The notes under the pieces are model-generated. The model searched no databases. It saw only the letters and a list, made by a program, of their open reading frames with translations, and had not been told where the DNA came from. The translations under genes and the position numbers were made by a program. Shown piece by piece: positions 6,306 through 13,866 of a DNA stretch of 16,755 bases. Position 1 is the first letter of the stretch. Each line of letters opens with the position of its first letter. This DNA comes from Desulfobacterales bacterium (GTDB lineage Bacteria; Desulfobacterota; Desulfobacteria; Desulfobacterales; Desulfobacteraceae): assembly GCA_022361535.1 (NCBI GenBank), contig JAKSAU010000396.1, forward strand, positions 1 through 16,755. Direction: 5' to 3'.

Positions 6306-7124
6306 ATGTCCTTTCTGATTTCTGATCCTGATGCATTTAAAATTACCATTGAAGTGGTGCCGCCTGAAGGCAGCGATATTGGACCGCTTTTGGATAAAAT
6401 TCTTCCCGTTTCCAACCTTGGATTTGACGGATTCAGTGTGGCATCAAATCCTGTGGCCAAACCCAGGATGTCAGCCATGGCCTTTTCCTGCCTTTTGCAG
6501 GAAAAAACCGGCAAGCCCGCCATCCTTCATTTCACTGTCCGGGATCATAACCGGCTTGGACTGCAGGCAGAACTATGGGGAGCAAAGGCCATGGGCCTTG
6601 AGACAGTTATCGCCGTCACCGGGGACCCATCAGCCAATTCGCCGGACAATCCTACCACAACAGTCAACGATTTAAATGTCTTTGAACTGGTCACCATGGC
6701 TAAAGAGTCTGGCCTCCACATTGGTGCGGTACTTGACTACAGGCCTGAAGTCGACGGTTTGGAGCATGAAATAAAACGAGTCGAAAGAAAAGCTGCGGCC
6801 GGGTGCCGCTTTATCGTTACCCAACCGGTATACGATCGTAAAACAGCGCTTGCTATTCACAAAGGACTGGCCCATATAAAGGTACCAATCATATTAGGCA
6901 TCCTGCCTTTGATCTCTGTCAGGCATGCCCGTTTTTTGCACGATAAAGTCGCAGGAATCGCGGTACCGGAATCACTTCAAAAAGAAATGGAAACCAGTAC
7001 AAATCCATTGAAAACAGGTATTGAAAATACAAAGCAAATGCTGGATTTGGCAAGGGATTTATTCTCAGGCGCATGCATTATGCCGCCCTTTGATCGGTTT
7101 GACATTCTCGATCAAATCCTTTAG
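6306..7124 (+). CDS. metF: Methylenetetrahydrofolate reductase (MetF family)
   Basis: This 272-residue TIM-barrel flavoprotein reduces 5,10-methylene- to 5-methyl-tetrahydrofolate, for methionine synthesis or for the methyl branch of the Wood-Ljungdahl pathway, which many Desulfobacterales use. Motifs fit the family: IEVVPPEG (residues 15-22, E16 matching the catalytic Glu), HFTVRDHNRLGLQAEL with VTGDP (D107, flavin-binding aspartate), FIVTQPVYD (Q173, folate contact) and GILPLIS (198-204) followed by GIAVPE. It is slightly shorter than E. coli MetF (about 296). The start ATG has AAGGAGGGTGAA directly upstream. It is a single gene, followed after 47 nt by the HD-GYP gene on the same strand; the two may be co-transcribed, though their roles look unrelated. 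No MetV-like partner is visible. Whether it serves acetogenesis-type or biosynthetic flux cannot be told here. Confidence 0.88.
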   Translation: MSFLISDPDAFKITIEVVPPEGSDIGPLLDKILPVSNLGFDGFSVASNPVAKPRMSAMAFSCLLQEKTGKPAILHFTVRDHNRLGLQAELWGAKAMGLETVIAVTGDPSANSPDNPTTTVNDLNVFELVTMAKESGLHIGAVLDYRPEVDGLEHEIKRVERKAAAGCRFIVTQPVYDRKTALAIHKGLAHIKVPIILGILPLISVRHARFLHDKVAGIAVPESLQKEMETSTNPLKTGIENTKQMLDLARDLFSGACIMPPFDRFDILDQIL

Positions 7125-7171
7125 AGTATTTCGCGTCTGACTTTAACCAAAAGAAACAATTAGAATTAAGA

Positions 7172-8095
7172 GTGAATCTGGTGACGGATTATTTTACTGT
7201 TAGGGCAACTCAGGTACAATTTTTTAAATCAGTCCCCTTTTATTACCAGTCCAAAGACGGGGAGTTTATTCTCTATAAGCAGGCAGGAGAAGTTTTTGAT
7301 CAAAAACGGGCCGATCAGGACCGCCACCCCCAATTATTCATCCCGACAGCAGACAAAGAACAGGCTTTAAAAGAATTAACCCAGGGCCTGAATATGGAAT
7401 TCGCCAAACAATTCGCCCAGGGTGGTCTCCAAGAGATCAAAACAGCTCTTGGCAATATTGTGCGAGAGGCGTTGAGGCCAGGCCAGGAAAGCGTTATGCT
7501 CGCCCTTCCCGAAACACTTGATATCCTGTTTAAAAACTCAGATAAAGATCACAGTACGATGGGTTACCTGTCAAAAGTGGCAACGGCCTCTGAATTGATG
7601 GTTGAGCATACTGTGAATGTAACGGCTTTGACGCTTCAATATTGTTTTTACACGGGTATGTCGGAAAAAGAGACCCAAATTTTAGGTCTTTGCGCCCTGC
7701 TCCATGATGTGGGCACATGCACTTTGGACAAGGACATCATCGAATCCAAAGACCGCCTTAGCCGGCCACAATTTGAGAAATACAAGAACCATGCAGAGGC
7801 TGGCCATGATATGATAATCTTGAATACAGATTTTAATATTGCAGTTGCCAATGTAGCGTTGGAACACCATGAACGGCTTGATAAAAGCGGGTATCCGAAC
7901 GGAACGGATATTCTGTGCAAGGAAAGTCAACTCATAGGATTTATTGACTGCTACGAAGCCTTAACCTACAGGAATAAGTCTTTTCGAAAGGCGAAAAAAC
8001 CATTTGATACGCTGAAGTTAATCAAAAATGAGGTCTTGGAAGGCAAATTCTCCCTTGAGATTTTCAAAAAATTCACATCCTGCCTGATTCGTTAG
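7172..8095 (+). CDS. HD-GYP domain protein, possibly degenerate c-di-GMP phosphodiesterase
   Basis: The protein has 307 residues. An N-terminal domain (about 15-65) resembles small sensory domains found before HD-GYP units. The HD-GYP domain runs from about 145 to 290. Visible motifs are EHT (H146), LLHDVG (H178, D179), H207, HHERLDKSGYPNG (232-244) and DCYEALTYRNKSFRKA. HD-GYP enzymes hydrolyse cyclic di-GMP. Here the usual HDxGK reads HDVGT, so the lysine is lost, and the C-terminus is short, so activity may be weak or changed. Metal-binding His/Asp residues seem kept. The start is uncertain: GTG at 7172 has only a weak AAGAG upstream, and GTG at 7181 is an alternative. It faces the response-regulator gene, with an 11-bp gap. 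Confidence 0.83.
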   Translation: MNLVTDYFTVRATQVQFFKSVPFYYQSKDGEFILYKQAGEVFDQKRADQDRHPQLFIPTADKEQALKELTQGLNMEFAKQFAQGGLQEIKTALGNIVREALRPGQESVMLALPETLDILFKNSDKDHSTMGYLSKVATASELMVEHTVNVTALTLQYCFYTGMSEKETQILGLCALLHDVGTCTLDKDIIESKDRLSRPQFEKYKNHAEAGHDMIILNTDFNIAVANVALEHHERLDKSGYPNGTDILCKESQLIGFIDCYEALTYRNKSFRKAKKPFDTLKLIKNEVLEGKFSLEIFKKFTSCLIR

Positions 8096-8106
8096 CAATA
8101 TTCTAT

Positions 8107-8511
8107 TTAAATTGATCTGCTTGGAAAAATATCGAGTACCCGTTTGATCTCTTTTATAAACAGGGTTTCAGTAATCGGCTTGACAATATATGAATCTGCC
8201 CCCATTTCCATGGCCAAGTTCATGGTTTTCTGAATGGCTTCTACGGTGAGGATAATAAAACAAATCTTTTTTAGATCAGGGTCTTTTTTTAGAATCTTAA
8301 GTAGTTCCATACCGCTCATCACGGGCATATTCAAATCAGAGACAATCAAATCCAGGGGTTGAAACCGGGCCAGATCCAAGGCGGACTGGCCGTTGCCTGC
8401 TTCAGCAATTCGCGTCACACCGTTTCGCTCTAAATATTTTCGGACGATACGACGCATAGCCCGGCTGTCATCTACGATTAATACTCTTAGATTTTCCGGT
8501 TCCCAGCTCAC
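8107..8511 (-). CDS. CheY-like single-domain response regulator
   Basis: This 134-residue protein is a receiver domain alone. Acidic pocket D14-D15, phospho-acceptor D59 (VSDLNMP), switch T89 (ILT) and K111 (VKP) are all present. It has no output domain, so it probably acts by protein contact, as CheY does, or in a phosphorelay. It starts at GTG, overlapping the Nudix gene's stop (GTGA), with GGTGAT close upstream, so it is translated as the third gene of an M48-Nudix-receiver operon. No histidine kinase is nearby. The opposite-strand HD-GYP gene ends 11 bp away, so a signalling link is possible but unproven. Confidence 0.9.
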   Translation of the reverse strand: MSWEPENLRVLIVDDSRAMRRIVRKYLERNGVTRIAEAGNGQSALDLARFQPLDLIVSDLNMPVMSGMELLKILKKDPDLKKICFIILTVEAIQKTMNLAMEMGADSYIVKPITETLFIKEIKRVLDIFPSRSI

Positions 8512-9089
8512 GATATCACCGTGACCGGTTTAAAGACTATATCCTTGACTTCAAACATATAATCTTCTTTTACAGCGTTTTTGACACGGGCGTGTCTACG
8601 ATCCTTGAAGAAATCTTTCAAAGTCTGCCGGATCACCTCAAACGCAATATCATCCCAAGGAATTTCTGACTCAAAAAAAAGACGGACATCCGTGCTCTCG
8701 GCAGTCGGTCCAAAATCTTCTGATAAAAGTTCAGCCATGAACATCAAATATATCTGATCCACAAAAAGAATATTGAACATCCGGTAAGGGGCAATAATTC
8801 TCACCTGGCCCTTTGTCTCTTCCAAGGTCTCACGCACTGCGCCGTCCTGGACAGACTCACGGTTTTCAAGATATCCTGCCGGCAGAGTCCATTTACCTTT
8901 CCTTGGCTCAATATTACGTTTACACATGAGAATTTGATCCCCGAAAATGGGGATGGTGCCTACCACCACCTTAGGATTTTCATAGTGGATATGATCACAC
9001 TGACTGCAAACTGCCCTTAAATGGTCATCATCTTCAGGTATGCGTTGGGTCATGGAACTGCCGCATTGGCTGCAGAACTTTATACTCAT
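8508..9089 (-). CDS. Zinc-ribbon Nudix hydrolase
   Basis: This 193-residue protein has an N-terminal zinc ribbon (C6-C9, C28-C31) and then a Nudix domain with box residues about 72-94 (GYLENRE, then RETLEE). The box has TKG after REtlEE where the strict consensus has xG; related zinc-ribbon Nudix proteins such as the FAD/ADP-ribose pyrophosphatase group also vary here. Such enzymes hydrolyse nucleoside diphosphate derivatives (FAD, NADH, ADP-ribose); the substrate cannot be told. The C-terminal part (about 150-190) is a basic tail with no recognised motif. ATGA overlap with the upstream M48 gene and GTGA overlap with the receiver gene indicate one transcript. Confidence 0.87.
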   Translation of the reverse strand: MSIKFCSQCGSSMTQRIPEDDDHLRAVCSQCDHIHYENPKVVVGTIPIFGDQILMCKRNIEPRKGKWTLPAGYLENRESVQDGAVRETLEETKGQVRIIAPYRMFNILFVDQIYLMFMAELLSEDFGPTAESTDVRLFFESEIPWDDIAFEVIRQTLKDFFKDRRHARVKNAVKEDYMFEVKDIVFKPVTVIS

Positions 9090-9934
9090 TGATTTTCCTT
9101 TTGGGCAGTGCTGTCAACCACCTTCTCTTTTAGGTATTCATACCATGTTTTAACTTTAGCCATTAAACCGGACACAAACGACCCATCTTGTTTTTCATCC
9201 AAGGCAGATCGCATCCTGTCAGCCCGTTTTTCAGGATCAGGATGGCTGGACATCATAGAGTGTTCATTTGAAGAAAGCGCAAGTTTCTCCAAAGCCCCTG
9301 AAGCAATATCAACAGCCTGATCTTCCGAAAAACTGATCTTAATCAAAAACTTAAGCCCAAAATCATCGGCAGACTGTTCCTCGGTCTGAGAAAACTGGGC
9401 ATTGGCAAGGGCCTGGACAAACCCACCAATAGCTGACGACGCAATCAATCCGCCCATATTTTCCTGGGAAGCAATACCTTTCCTCAAGGCCGATGCAGCG
9501 TACGCTACCATTATTTTTCTTTTAATATGTTTTTCACTGACATGACCCATCTCATGACCAATGACAAACAACAACTCTTTGTCATTCATCCTGTCCATAA
9601 GGCCGCTGTATATCCGTATGCTACCATTTGCCATGGCAAAAGCATTCACTTTAGGGTCCAGGTAGACTTTCAAATGATACCCTTTTGCAGCCTCGGCCGG
9701 CACCATCCCCATTAACCGGTTCAGTCTCCTGGCGTAGGGGTTCGAAGGACCTGCAACCTGATGTCGACCGTCTGAAACAGCCACAGCTTTATCAGCCAGG
9801 TGCCTGACATCGTCGTCACTCAGTGCGACCGCCTTTACTGCATCAACGCCGGCTTCAGTGGCCAGATACACATTGGTTTCCTCACACCCGGTAAAAAGAA
9901 ATATGGATAGAATAAAACCTATTAGAACTTTCAT
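9086..9934 (-). CDS. M48-family metalloprotease lipoprotein
   Basis: This 282-residue membrane-tethered zinc peptidase has a signal with lipobox LFTGC (C17), so the mature enzyme is lipid-anchored, probably facing the periplasm. HEMGH at 127-131 gives two zinc ligands and the catalytic Glu. The third ligand lies in EEQSADDFG (E186, with D190). The region SHPDPEKRADRM near the C-terminus is also typical of the LoiP/YcaL-like M48 group, which degrades or assists outer-membrane proteins. I prefer the ATG at 9934, since it begins the lipoprotein signal; a GTG at 9967 would add a hydrophilic stretch. No strong ribosome site precedes it. It is the first gene of the operon with the Nudix and receiver genes. 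Confidence 0.88.
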   Translation of the reverse strand: MKVLIGFILSIFLFTGCEETNVYLATEAGVDAVKAVALSDDDVRHLADKAVAVSDGRHQVAGPSNPYARRLNRLMGMVPAEAAKGYHLKVYLDPKVNAFAMANGSIRIYSGLMDRMNDKELLFVIGHEMGHVSEKHIKRKIMVAYAASALRKGIASQENMGGLIASSAIGGFVQALANAQFSQTEEQSADDFGLKFLIKISFSEDQAVDIASGALEKLALSSNEHSMMSSHPDPEKRADRMRSALDEKQDGSFVSGLMAKVKTWYEYLKEKVVDSTAQKENQ

Positions 9935-9993
9935 ACTTAACCCATACCCCAAATCCTTGGGACACACAAGACCAAAACCGGGTATCCGATTTC

Positions 9994-10022
9994 TTGACAG
10001 ACTGGGTAAAATTGTTTACTTT
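9994..10022 (+). promoter_or_regulatory. Sigma-70-like promoter before the FapA-like gene
   Basis: TTGACA (9994-9999) and TACTTT (10017-10022) are separated by 17 nt. The expected start near 10029 would give a transcript almost without a leader before ATG 10033. The same TTG could be read as an earlier start codon of the gene; the promoter match argues against that. Confidence 0.45.
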
Positions 10023-10032
10023 TCCCAGTGTT

Positions 10033-12534
10033 ATGAATCCTGATATCCATTCTTCTGAAACGGCAAAAGGTTCTTCACGGGCAGACGGCAACATTTCCGA
10101 CAACACGCTGAAATTATATGAAAAATCGGACCAAACCCTGATATCTCTTGCCGTAAGATGCCGGCTGATTCCCCTTGAGCGGGAAAATGAACTGCTGGAT
10201 AAATATGCACAAAAAAAGCTCAAAACTCCAAGTCTTACATCAGCGACCTTTCTTCATCGAACAGGTACTCTTTCGGATCAAGATATATCTTTTTTATCCG
10301 CTGTTTGTGACCACCTTGAACTGAAAATGCTGGATAAAAAATTCGGTGAGCTTGGAATTGCCAACAACTTTGTCCTGCCGGAAAATGTCAAAAAGGCTTT
10401 GAATCTGCAAACCACCATTTTTAAAGAGACCAAACAAAGCAAACTCATCGGGGATATTCTCCTGGAGAACCAAGAGATCACCCGGGCCAACAAAGCAGCA
10501 ATTCTTTTGACCCAGGACAGGATCAAGGATGAGCTTTTAGCCGAGGCCCTTAATGATATCGCTACGACAGAAATAGAAAAACTTTCTTTGAGCATGCGGT
10601 TTGGCGCCATTGCCGTTAAAAAGGAATACATTACCCTTGATCAACTCAATCAAGCCTTAACCTTACAGAAAAAAGAAGTGGATGAAGGTAACTCCAGGCG
10701 TTATCTGGGAGCCATATTAAAAGAGTTATTTGATCTTTCAGACGAGAATCTCAATCATGTTTTAAAAATTCAAAAGGAGCTGGAAAAAAAGCGGCTTTCT
10801 CTTGAACGGGCGCTTGAGAAATACAATTCGGAAACCAACATTCATAAACGTCTGGCAAAGCAATTTGAGTACCGGTTTTCCACAAAGAAATTAACGGCGC
10901 ATTTAATACGGGTACAAGAAGCGTTTGAAGAAGTTCAGGTGGAAGATCTGAAAGGGTGGCTCAACTCTATTGGCATCAATTGGGGGCTTTGCCCGGATGA
11001 AGAGATCCAGGCATATCTTGAAGAAAATATACGTGGTACAGAGATTCTCATTGCAAGTGGCCAGGCACCTGAACCGGGAAAAGACGGGTATATTGAATAC
11101 TACTTTGATACGGATTTCAAAGCGTCCGGAAAATCAGGCGATGCAGACCTAGTTCCAATCGTAAAAAAAGGGGATGTCATGGCCAAACACATTCCCCCGG
11201 AAAAAGGCATGCCAGGCAAAGACGTCAGCGGTCTTGTCCTTGCCCCTCCACCGGTTAAACCAATCCACCTTAACTGTGGTGAAGGGGTAGTGCGGGATAA
11301 AGACTTTTTCGTTGCAGAAGCCGATGGGCTGGCGGTGCTCTATCAGAACCGGACCCTTTTTGTTAAACAAAAGGACATGTCCGTTCCGACCCGCCACTAC
11401 ACGGGCTCCATTGATATGGATCTGGGTGAAGAATTCAAAGATATCAATCTTATAGTTGACGGCTCCATCCTTGAAAACGGACAGGTTCGGTGCCAGCATA
11501 TCGAAGTCTTAGGAGATATACTGGGGCAGGTGTCTGCTGCCGGAGACCTTTTAGTAAAAGGTGACATAGGAAAAAAAGATGTCCGGGAAGAAGACGAGCC
11601 TGCCAAGATCAAGGCTGAAGGGGATATCATAGCAGGCAAAGCCATTTCCAATGCCTTTATTGTCACAGCAAAAAGTTTGAAAGCCCCCAATGCAGACATA
11701 CTCTCCACTGCTGTCCAGGCTTATCAGGATATTACCGTAAAAAATGTCTTTTACAATGGCCCCAGGCCATGCGTACTTCAAACAGGAAAAATACCAAATC
11801 TCAAAGCAGACAGCATTACATCCCTAATCCAGAATAGAACCGACGAGCTCAAGCGGCTGCATTGTATTGACGAAATCCGAGAACTGGAAGAATGGCTGCA
11901 GGAAAAACTCGATTTAAAAGAATCCTACCTGGTTCAACAGGCCTATCTTAAATACATCCTGACATTGATACAGTTTAAACCGCTTTTAGGTCTGCCCCGC
12001 CTAAAAGACAAGCTTTCAGCTGCCCAAAAAACGCCTGAAAAATGGCCGGACCTTCAAAAAAAACCGGCAATAGTAAATCCCGGCGCAGCCAATTTTGAAC
12101 GGGAATTTCTGCAAGATACCAAGGATATGACACCGGACCAGGTTGAAAAACATGCCCGGGAACTGGCAGATATTAAATACGGGATGTACAGGGCCGCTGT
12201 AAATGCCACCCGGCGCTATACCCATAAATATAAAACCAGAAAAAAAGAGATCCAGGAAAAGATAAAAGCAAGTACAGTCAAGATCCGGGAGCTTGAAGAA
12301 ACCATCAAAAAACTGACCATCCGTAAGGATACATTCCTTCTCAGCCAGGCATACCGATCCCATTCCGTTGCCCCGGCCATACGGGTCAAAAGCTGTGCAG
12401 CAAAAGGAACAGTAATAAAAGGCAGGCAGGCGATCCTGACTGTAGAACAGGATATTTTTGGCGTAAAATTTACCGAATACCAGAAAAGCGCTTCAGAACT
12501 GCCCCAAATTATCATTGAAGGGTTTTACGATTAG
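10033..12534 (+). CDS. FapA/DUF342-family protein with MshEN-like N-terminal repeats
   Basis: The protein has 833 residues. The middle (about 335-590) is the FapA/DUF342 beta-helix type: GTEILIASGQAPEPGKDGYI, then IPPEKGMPGKDVSG, SIDMDLGEEF, ILENGQVRC, AAGDLLVKGDIG, AEGDIIAGKAIS. The C-terminal part (about 700-770) is a charged coiled coil, followed by a small domain ending in IIEGFYD. The N-terminal third holds four similar units near 102-132, 136-162, 188-217 and 223-249, each G, a hydrophobic stretch, then L..AL.LQ-like helix ends, recalling MshEN/GspE N-terminal repeats, some of which bind c-di-GMP. FapA proteins are implicated in flagellar or polar organisation; the exact role is not clear. 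The start is uncertain: ATG 10033 lacks a ribosome site; TTG 9994 is the alternative. It is divergent from the M48 operon and converges on the ModE-like gene. Confidence 0.85.
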   Translation: MNPDIHSSETAKGSSRADGNISDNTLKLYEKSDQTLISLAVRCRLIPLERENELLDKYAQKKLKTPSLTSATFLHRTGTLSDQDISFLSAVCDHLELKMLDKKFGELGIANNFVLPENVKKALNLQTTIFKETKQSKLIGDILLENQEITRANKAAILLTQDRIKDELLAEALNDIATTEIEKLSLSMRFGAIAVKKEYITLDQLNQALTLQKKEVDEGNSRRYLGAILKELFDLSDENLNHVLKIQKELEKKRLSLERALEKYNSETNIHKRLAKQFEYRFSTKKLTAHLIRVQEAFEEVQVEDLKGWLNSIGINWGLCPDEEIQAYLEENIRGTEILIASGQAPEPGKDGYIEYYFDTDFKASGKSGDADLVPIVKKGDVMAKHIPPEKGMPGKDVSGLVLAPPPVKPIHLNCGEGVVRDKDFFVAEADGLAVLYQNRTLFVKQKDMSVPTRHYTGSIDMDLGEEFKDINLIVDGSILENGQVRCQHIEVLGDILGQVSAAGDLLVKGDIGKKDVREEDEPAKIKAEGDIIAGKAISNAFIVTAKSLKAPNADILSTAVQAYQDITVKNVFYNGPRPCVLQTGKIPNLKADSITSLIQNRTDELKRLHCIDEIRELEEWLQEKLDLKESYLVQQAYLKYILTLIQFKPLLGLPRLKDKLSAAQKTPEKWPDLQKKPAIVNPGAANFEREFLQDTKDMTPDQVEKHARELADIKYGMYRAAVNATRRYTHKYKTRKKEIQEKIKASTVKIRELEETIKKLTIRKDTFLLSQAYRSHSVAPAIRVKSCAAKGTVIKGRQAILTVEQDIFGVKFTEYQKSASELPQIIIEGFYD

Positions 12535-12542
12535 AGAAAGCT

Positions 12543-12959
12543 TTAAAGTTCTTCTTTTATCTTCTTTTCAAAAACCGCCTCAAAAAAGGCGTCTGACTCG
12601 GTAAGAACATGGGAATGGACTTTATTAAACTCTTCTAACAACTTCCTGGCCAGCGGTGTCAGGGTAGATCCGCCACCGGCCGCACCGCCTGCATTCCGAA
12701 CCAAAAGGGGCTGGCCCAGGCCTTCTTCGGTTGCCTTGATCTTCCCCCACACAGCACGATAGCCCATCTTAAGATCCTTGGCTGCCGCATTAATGGACCC
12801 GCACCGGTCAATGGCCGATAAAATCCTGAATCGGCCAAGGCCGAAAATCACCTTACCTGTTTTATCTTCTATCCATACCTTGGACCGTATTGCAAATGGG
12901 GTTTCTTTACTCATGGAAGGTGTTTTAACACAAAACTTGTGTAATGTGAATTTGTTCAT
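12543..12959 (-). CDS. ModE-type winged-helix DNA-binding protein without MOP domain
   Basis: This is a protein of up to 138 residues, matching the N-terminal LysR-like HTH domain of ModE (COG2005 type): KVWIEDKTGKVIFGLGRFRI, helix-turn-helix SINAAAKDLKMGYRAVWGKI (about 55-74), then LGQPLLVRNAGGAAGGGSTL and TPLARKLLEEF. It lacks the C-terminal molybdate-binding MOP domains, so it may not sense molybdate itself. Single-domain ModE relatives are often near molybdenum or tungsten enzyme genes; none is in view. The start is uncertain: 12959, or ATG at 12914, just upstream of the conserved part. Neither has a clear ribosome site. A short inverted repeat at 12928-12942 would lie 14 nt upstream of the second start, fitting self-regulation. 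It converges with the FapA-like gene, 8 bp apart. Confidence 0.8.
   Translation of the reverse strand: MNKFTLHKFCVKTPSMSKETPFAIRSKVWIEDKTGKVIFGLGRFRILSAIDRCGSINAAAKDLKMGYRAVWGKIKATEEGLGQPLLVRNAGGAAGGGSTLTPLARKLLEEFNKVHSHVLTESDAFFEAVFEKKIKEEL
12928..12942. promoter_or_regulatory. Short inverted repeat at the ModE-like gene start
   Basis: ACACAA (12928-12933) is inverted as TTGTGT (12937-12942) with 3 nt between. It lies between the two candidate starts of the ModE-like gene. It could be an autoregulatory site if translation begins at 12914; it does not match the ModE box. The gap 12960-13217 otherwise shows AT-rich promoter-like sequence and a distant CCTGTTGA/TCAACAGG pair. Confidence 0.25.
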
Positions 12960-13217
12960 TGGGCATTCGAGAGCCTGTTTTGCACCACAACTTCTGAAAT
13001 TTATCTTTTTCTAACATATTAACAAACCTGTTGATTTTAAAGCATTTTAACTTTTTTCAGGCAATTATGTTAATTGATCTTTAAAACCAAAAAACGTATA
13101 TTGAGTCATTCAACAGGCTTCTTTTATTTTCATGATCCATAAGACATTACCTCATCAAGGTTTTGCAGGGTTTACCCAGATCAATCGCCTGTATTAAAAT
13201 AAACAAAGGGGGATATA

Positions 13218-13799
13218 ATGAGTAAGAAAAAAATTTTAATGCTCGTAGGTGACTATGTTGAAGATTATGAGGTCATGGTACCATTTCAAGCCCTTTTGAT
13301 GGTTGGCCATGAAGTCCATGCCGTTTGTCCTGACAAAAAAACGGGAGACACCGTGAGAACTGCTATTCATGACTTTGAAGGAGACCAGACCTATAGTGAA
13401 AAGCCAGGCCACAACTTTGCCCTTAACGCTGATTTTGACAAGATTTCTGCAGAAGAATACGATGCCCTTGTTATTCCGGGCGGGCGGGCACCGGAATACA
13501 TTCGTCTCAATGAGAAAGTGCTTGATATGGTTCGTCACTTTGCAGATGCCCAAAAGCCCATTGCAGCTATTTGTCACGGCGCACAGGTTTTAGCGGCCGC
13601 AGGTGTTGTAAAAGGTAAAACCTGTTCTGCCTATCCGGCTGTGGGACCTGATGTCACATGCGCCGGAGGCACTTATACTGATATCCCGGTGGATCAGGCA
13701 CATGTGGACGGCAATCTTGTTACAGCGCCGGCCTGGCCGGCCCATCCGGACTGGCTGGCCAAATTTTTAACGGTTTTAGGTACCCGCATTGAATTATAA
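13218..13799 (+). CDS. DJ-1/PfpI-family protein
   Basis: This 193-residue protein of the class I glutamine amidotransferase-like fold has [12 protein letters not shown] (E15/E18, acidic residue near the active site), [11 protein letters not shown], and [11 protein letters not shown] with nucleophile C119 and H120 in the nucleophile elbow. The C-terminal [15 protein letters not shown] resembles the PfpI/YhbO group. Members act as stress-related glyoxalase, deglycase or peptidase-like enzymes; the substrate is not predictable here. The length is typical. The start ATG has AGGGGG about 7 nt upstream. It is a single gene with its own promoter region (12960-13217), followed by a hairpin at 13825-13850. 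Confidence 0.9.
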   Translation: MSKKKILMLVGDYVEDYEVMVPFQALLMVGHEVHAVCPDKKTGDTVRTAIHDFEGDQTYSEKPGHNFALNADFDKISAEEYDALVIPGGRAPEYIRLNEKVLDMVRHFADAQKPIAAICHGAQVLAAAGVVKGKTCSAYPAVGPDVTCAGGTYTDIPVDQAHVDGNLVTAPAWPAHPDWLAKFLTVLGTRIEL

Positions 13800-13824
13800 C
13801 ACGTACTCTTTACTTTAAAAATTA

Positions 13825-13850
13825 CCAGGGGTGGCAAAAGTCACCCCTGG
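13825..13850 (+). terminator. Hairpin after the PfpI-like gene
   Basis: CCAGGGGTG (13825-13833) and CACCCCTGG (13842-13850) form a perfect 9-bp GC-rich stem with an 8-nt loop, about 25 nt after the stop. No U-run follows; termination could be factor-assisted, or the stem may limit read-through into the next gene. Confidence 0.5.
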
Positions 13851-13866
13851 ATAAAAGACAAATCAA

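Noticed and set aside
9994..10032. TTG start giving a longer FapA-like protein
   Set aside because: The TTG lies in a good -35 element (TTGACA), has no strong ribosome site, and the added 13 residues show no conserved pattern; kept as a minor alternative.
11149..11781. Several minus-strand open frames inside the FapA-like gene
   Set aside because: They are overlapped by conserved FapA beta-helix coding sequence on the other strand and show no domain of their own.
12960..13217. ModE box or molybdenum-related riboswitch in the gap
   Set aside because: No ATCGCTATATA-like palindrome and no Moco-riboswitch-like structure could be seen.
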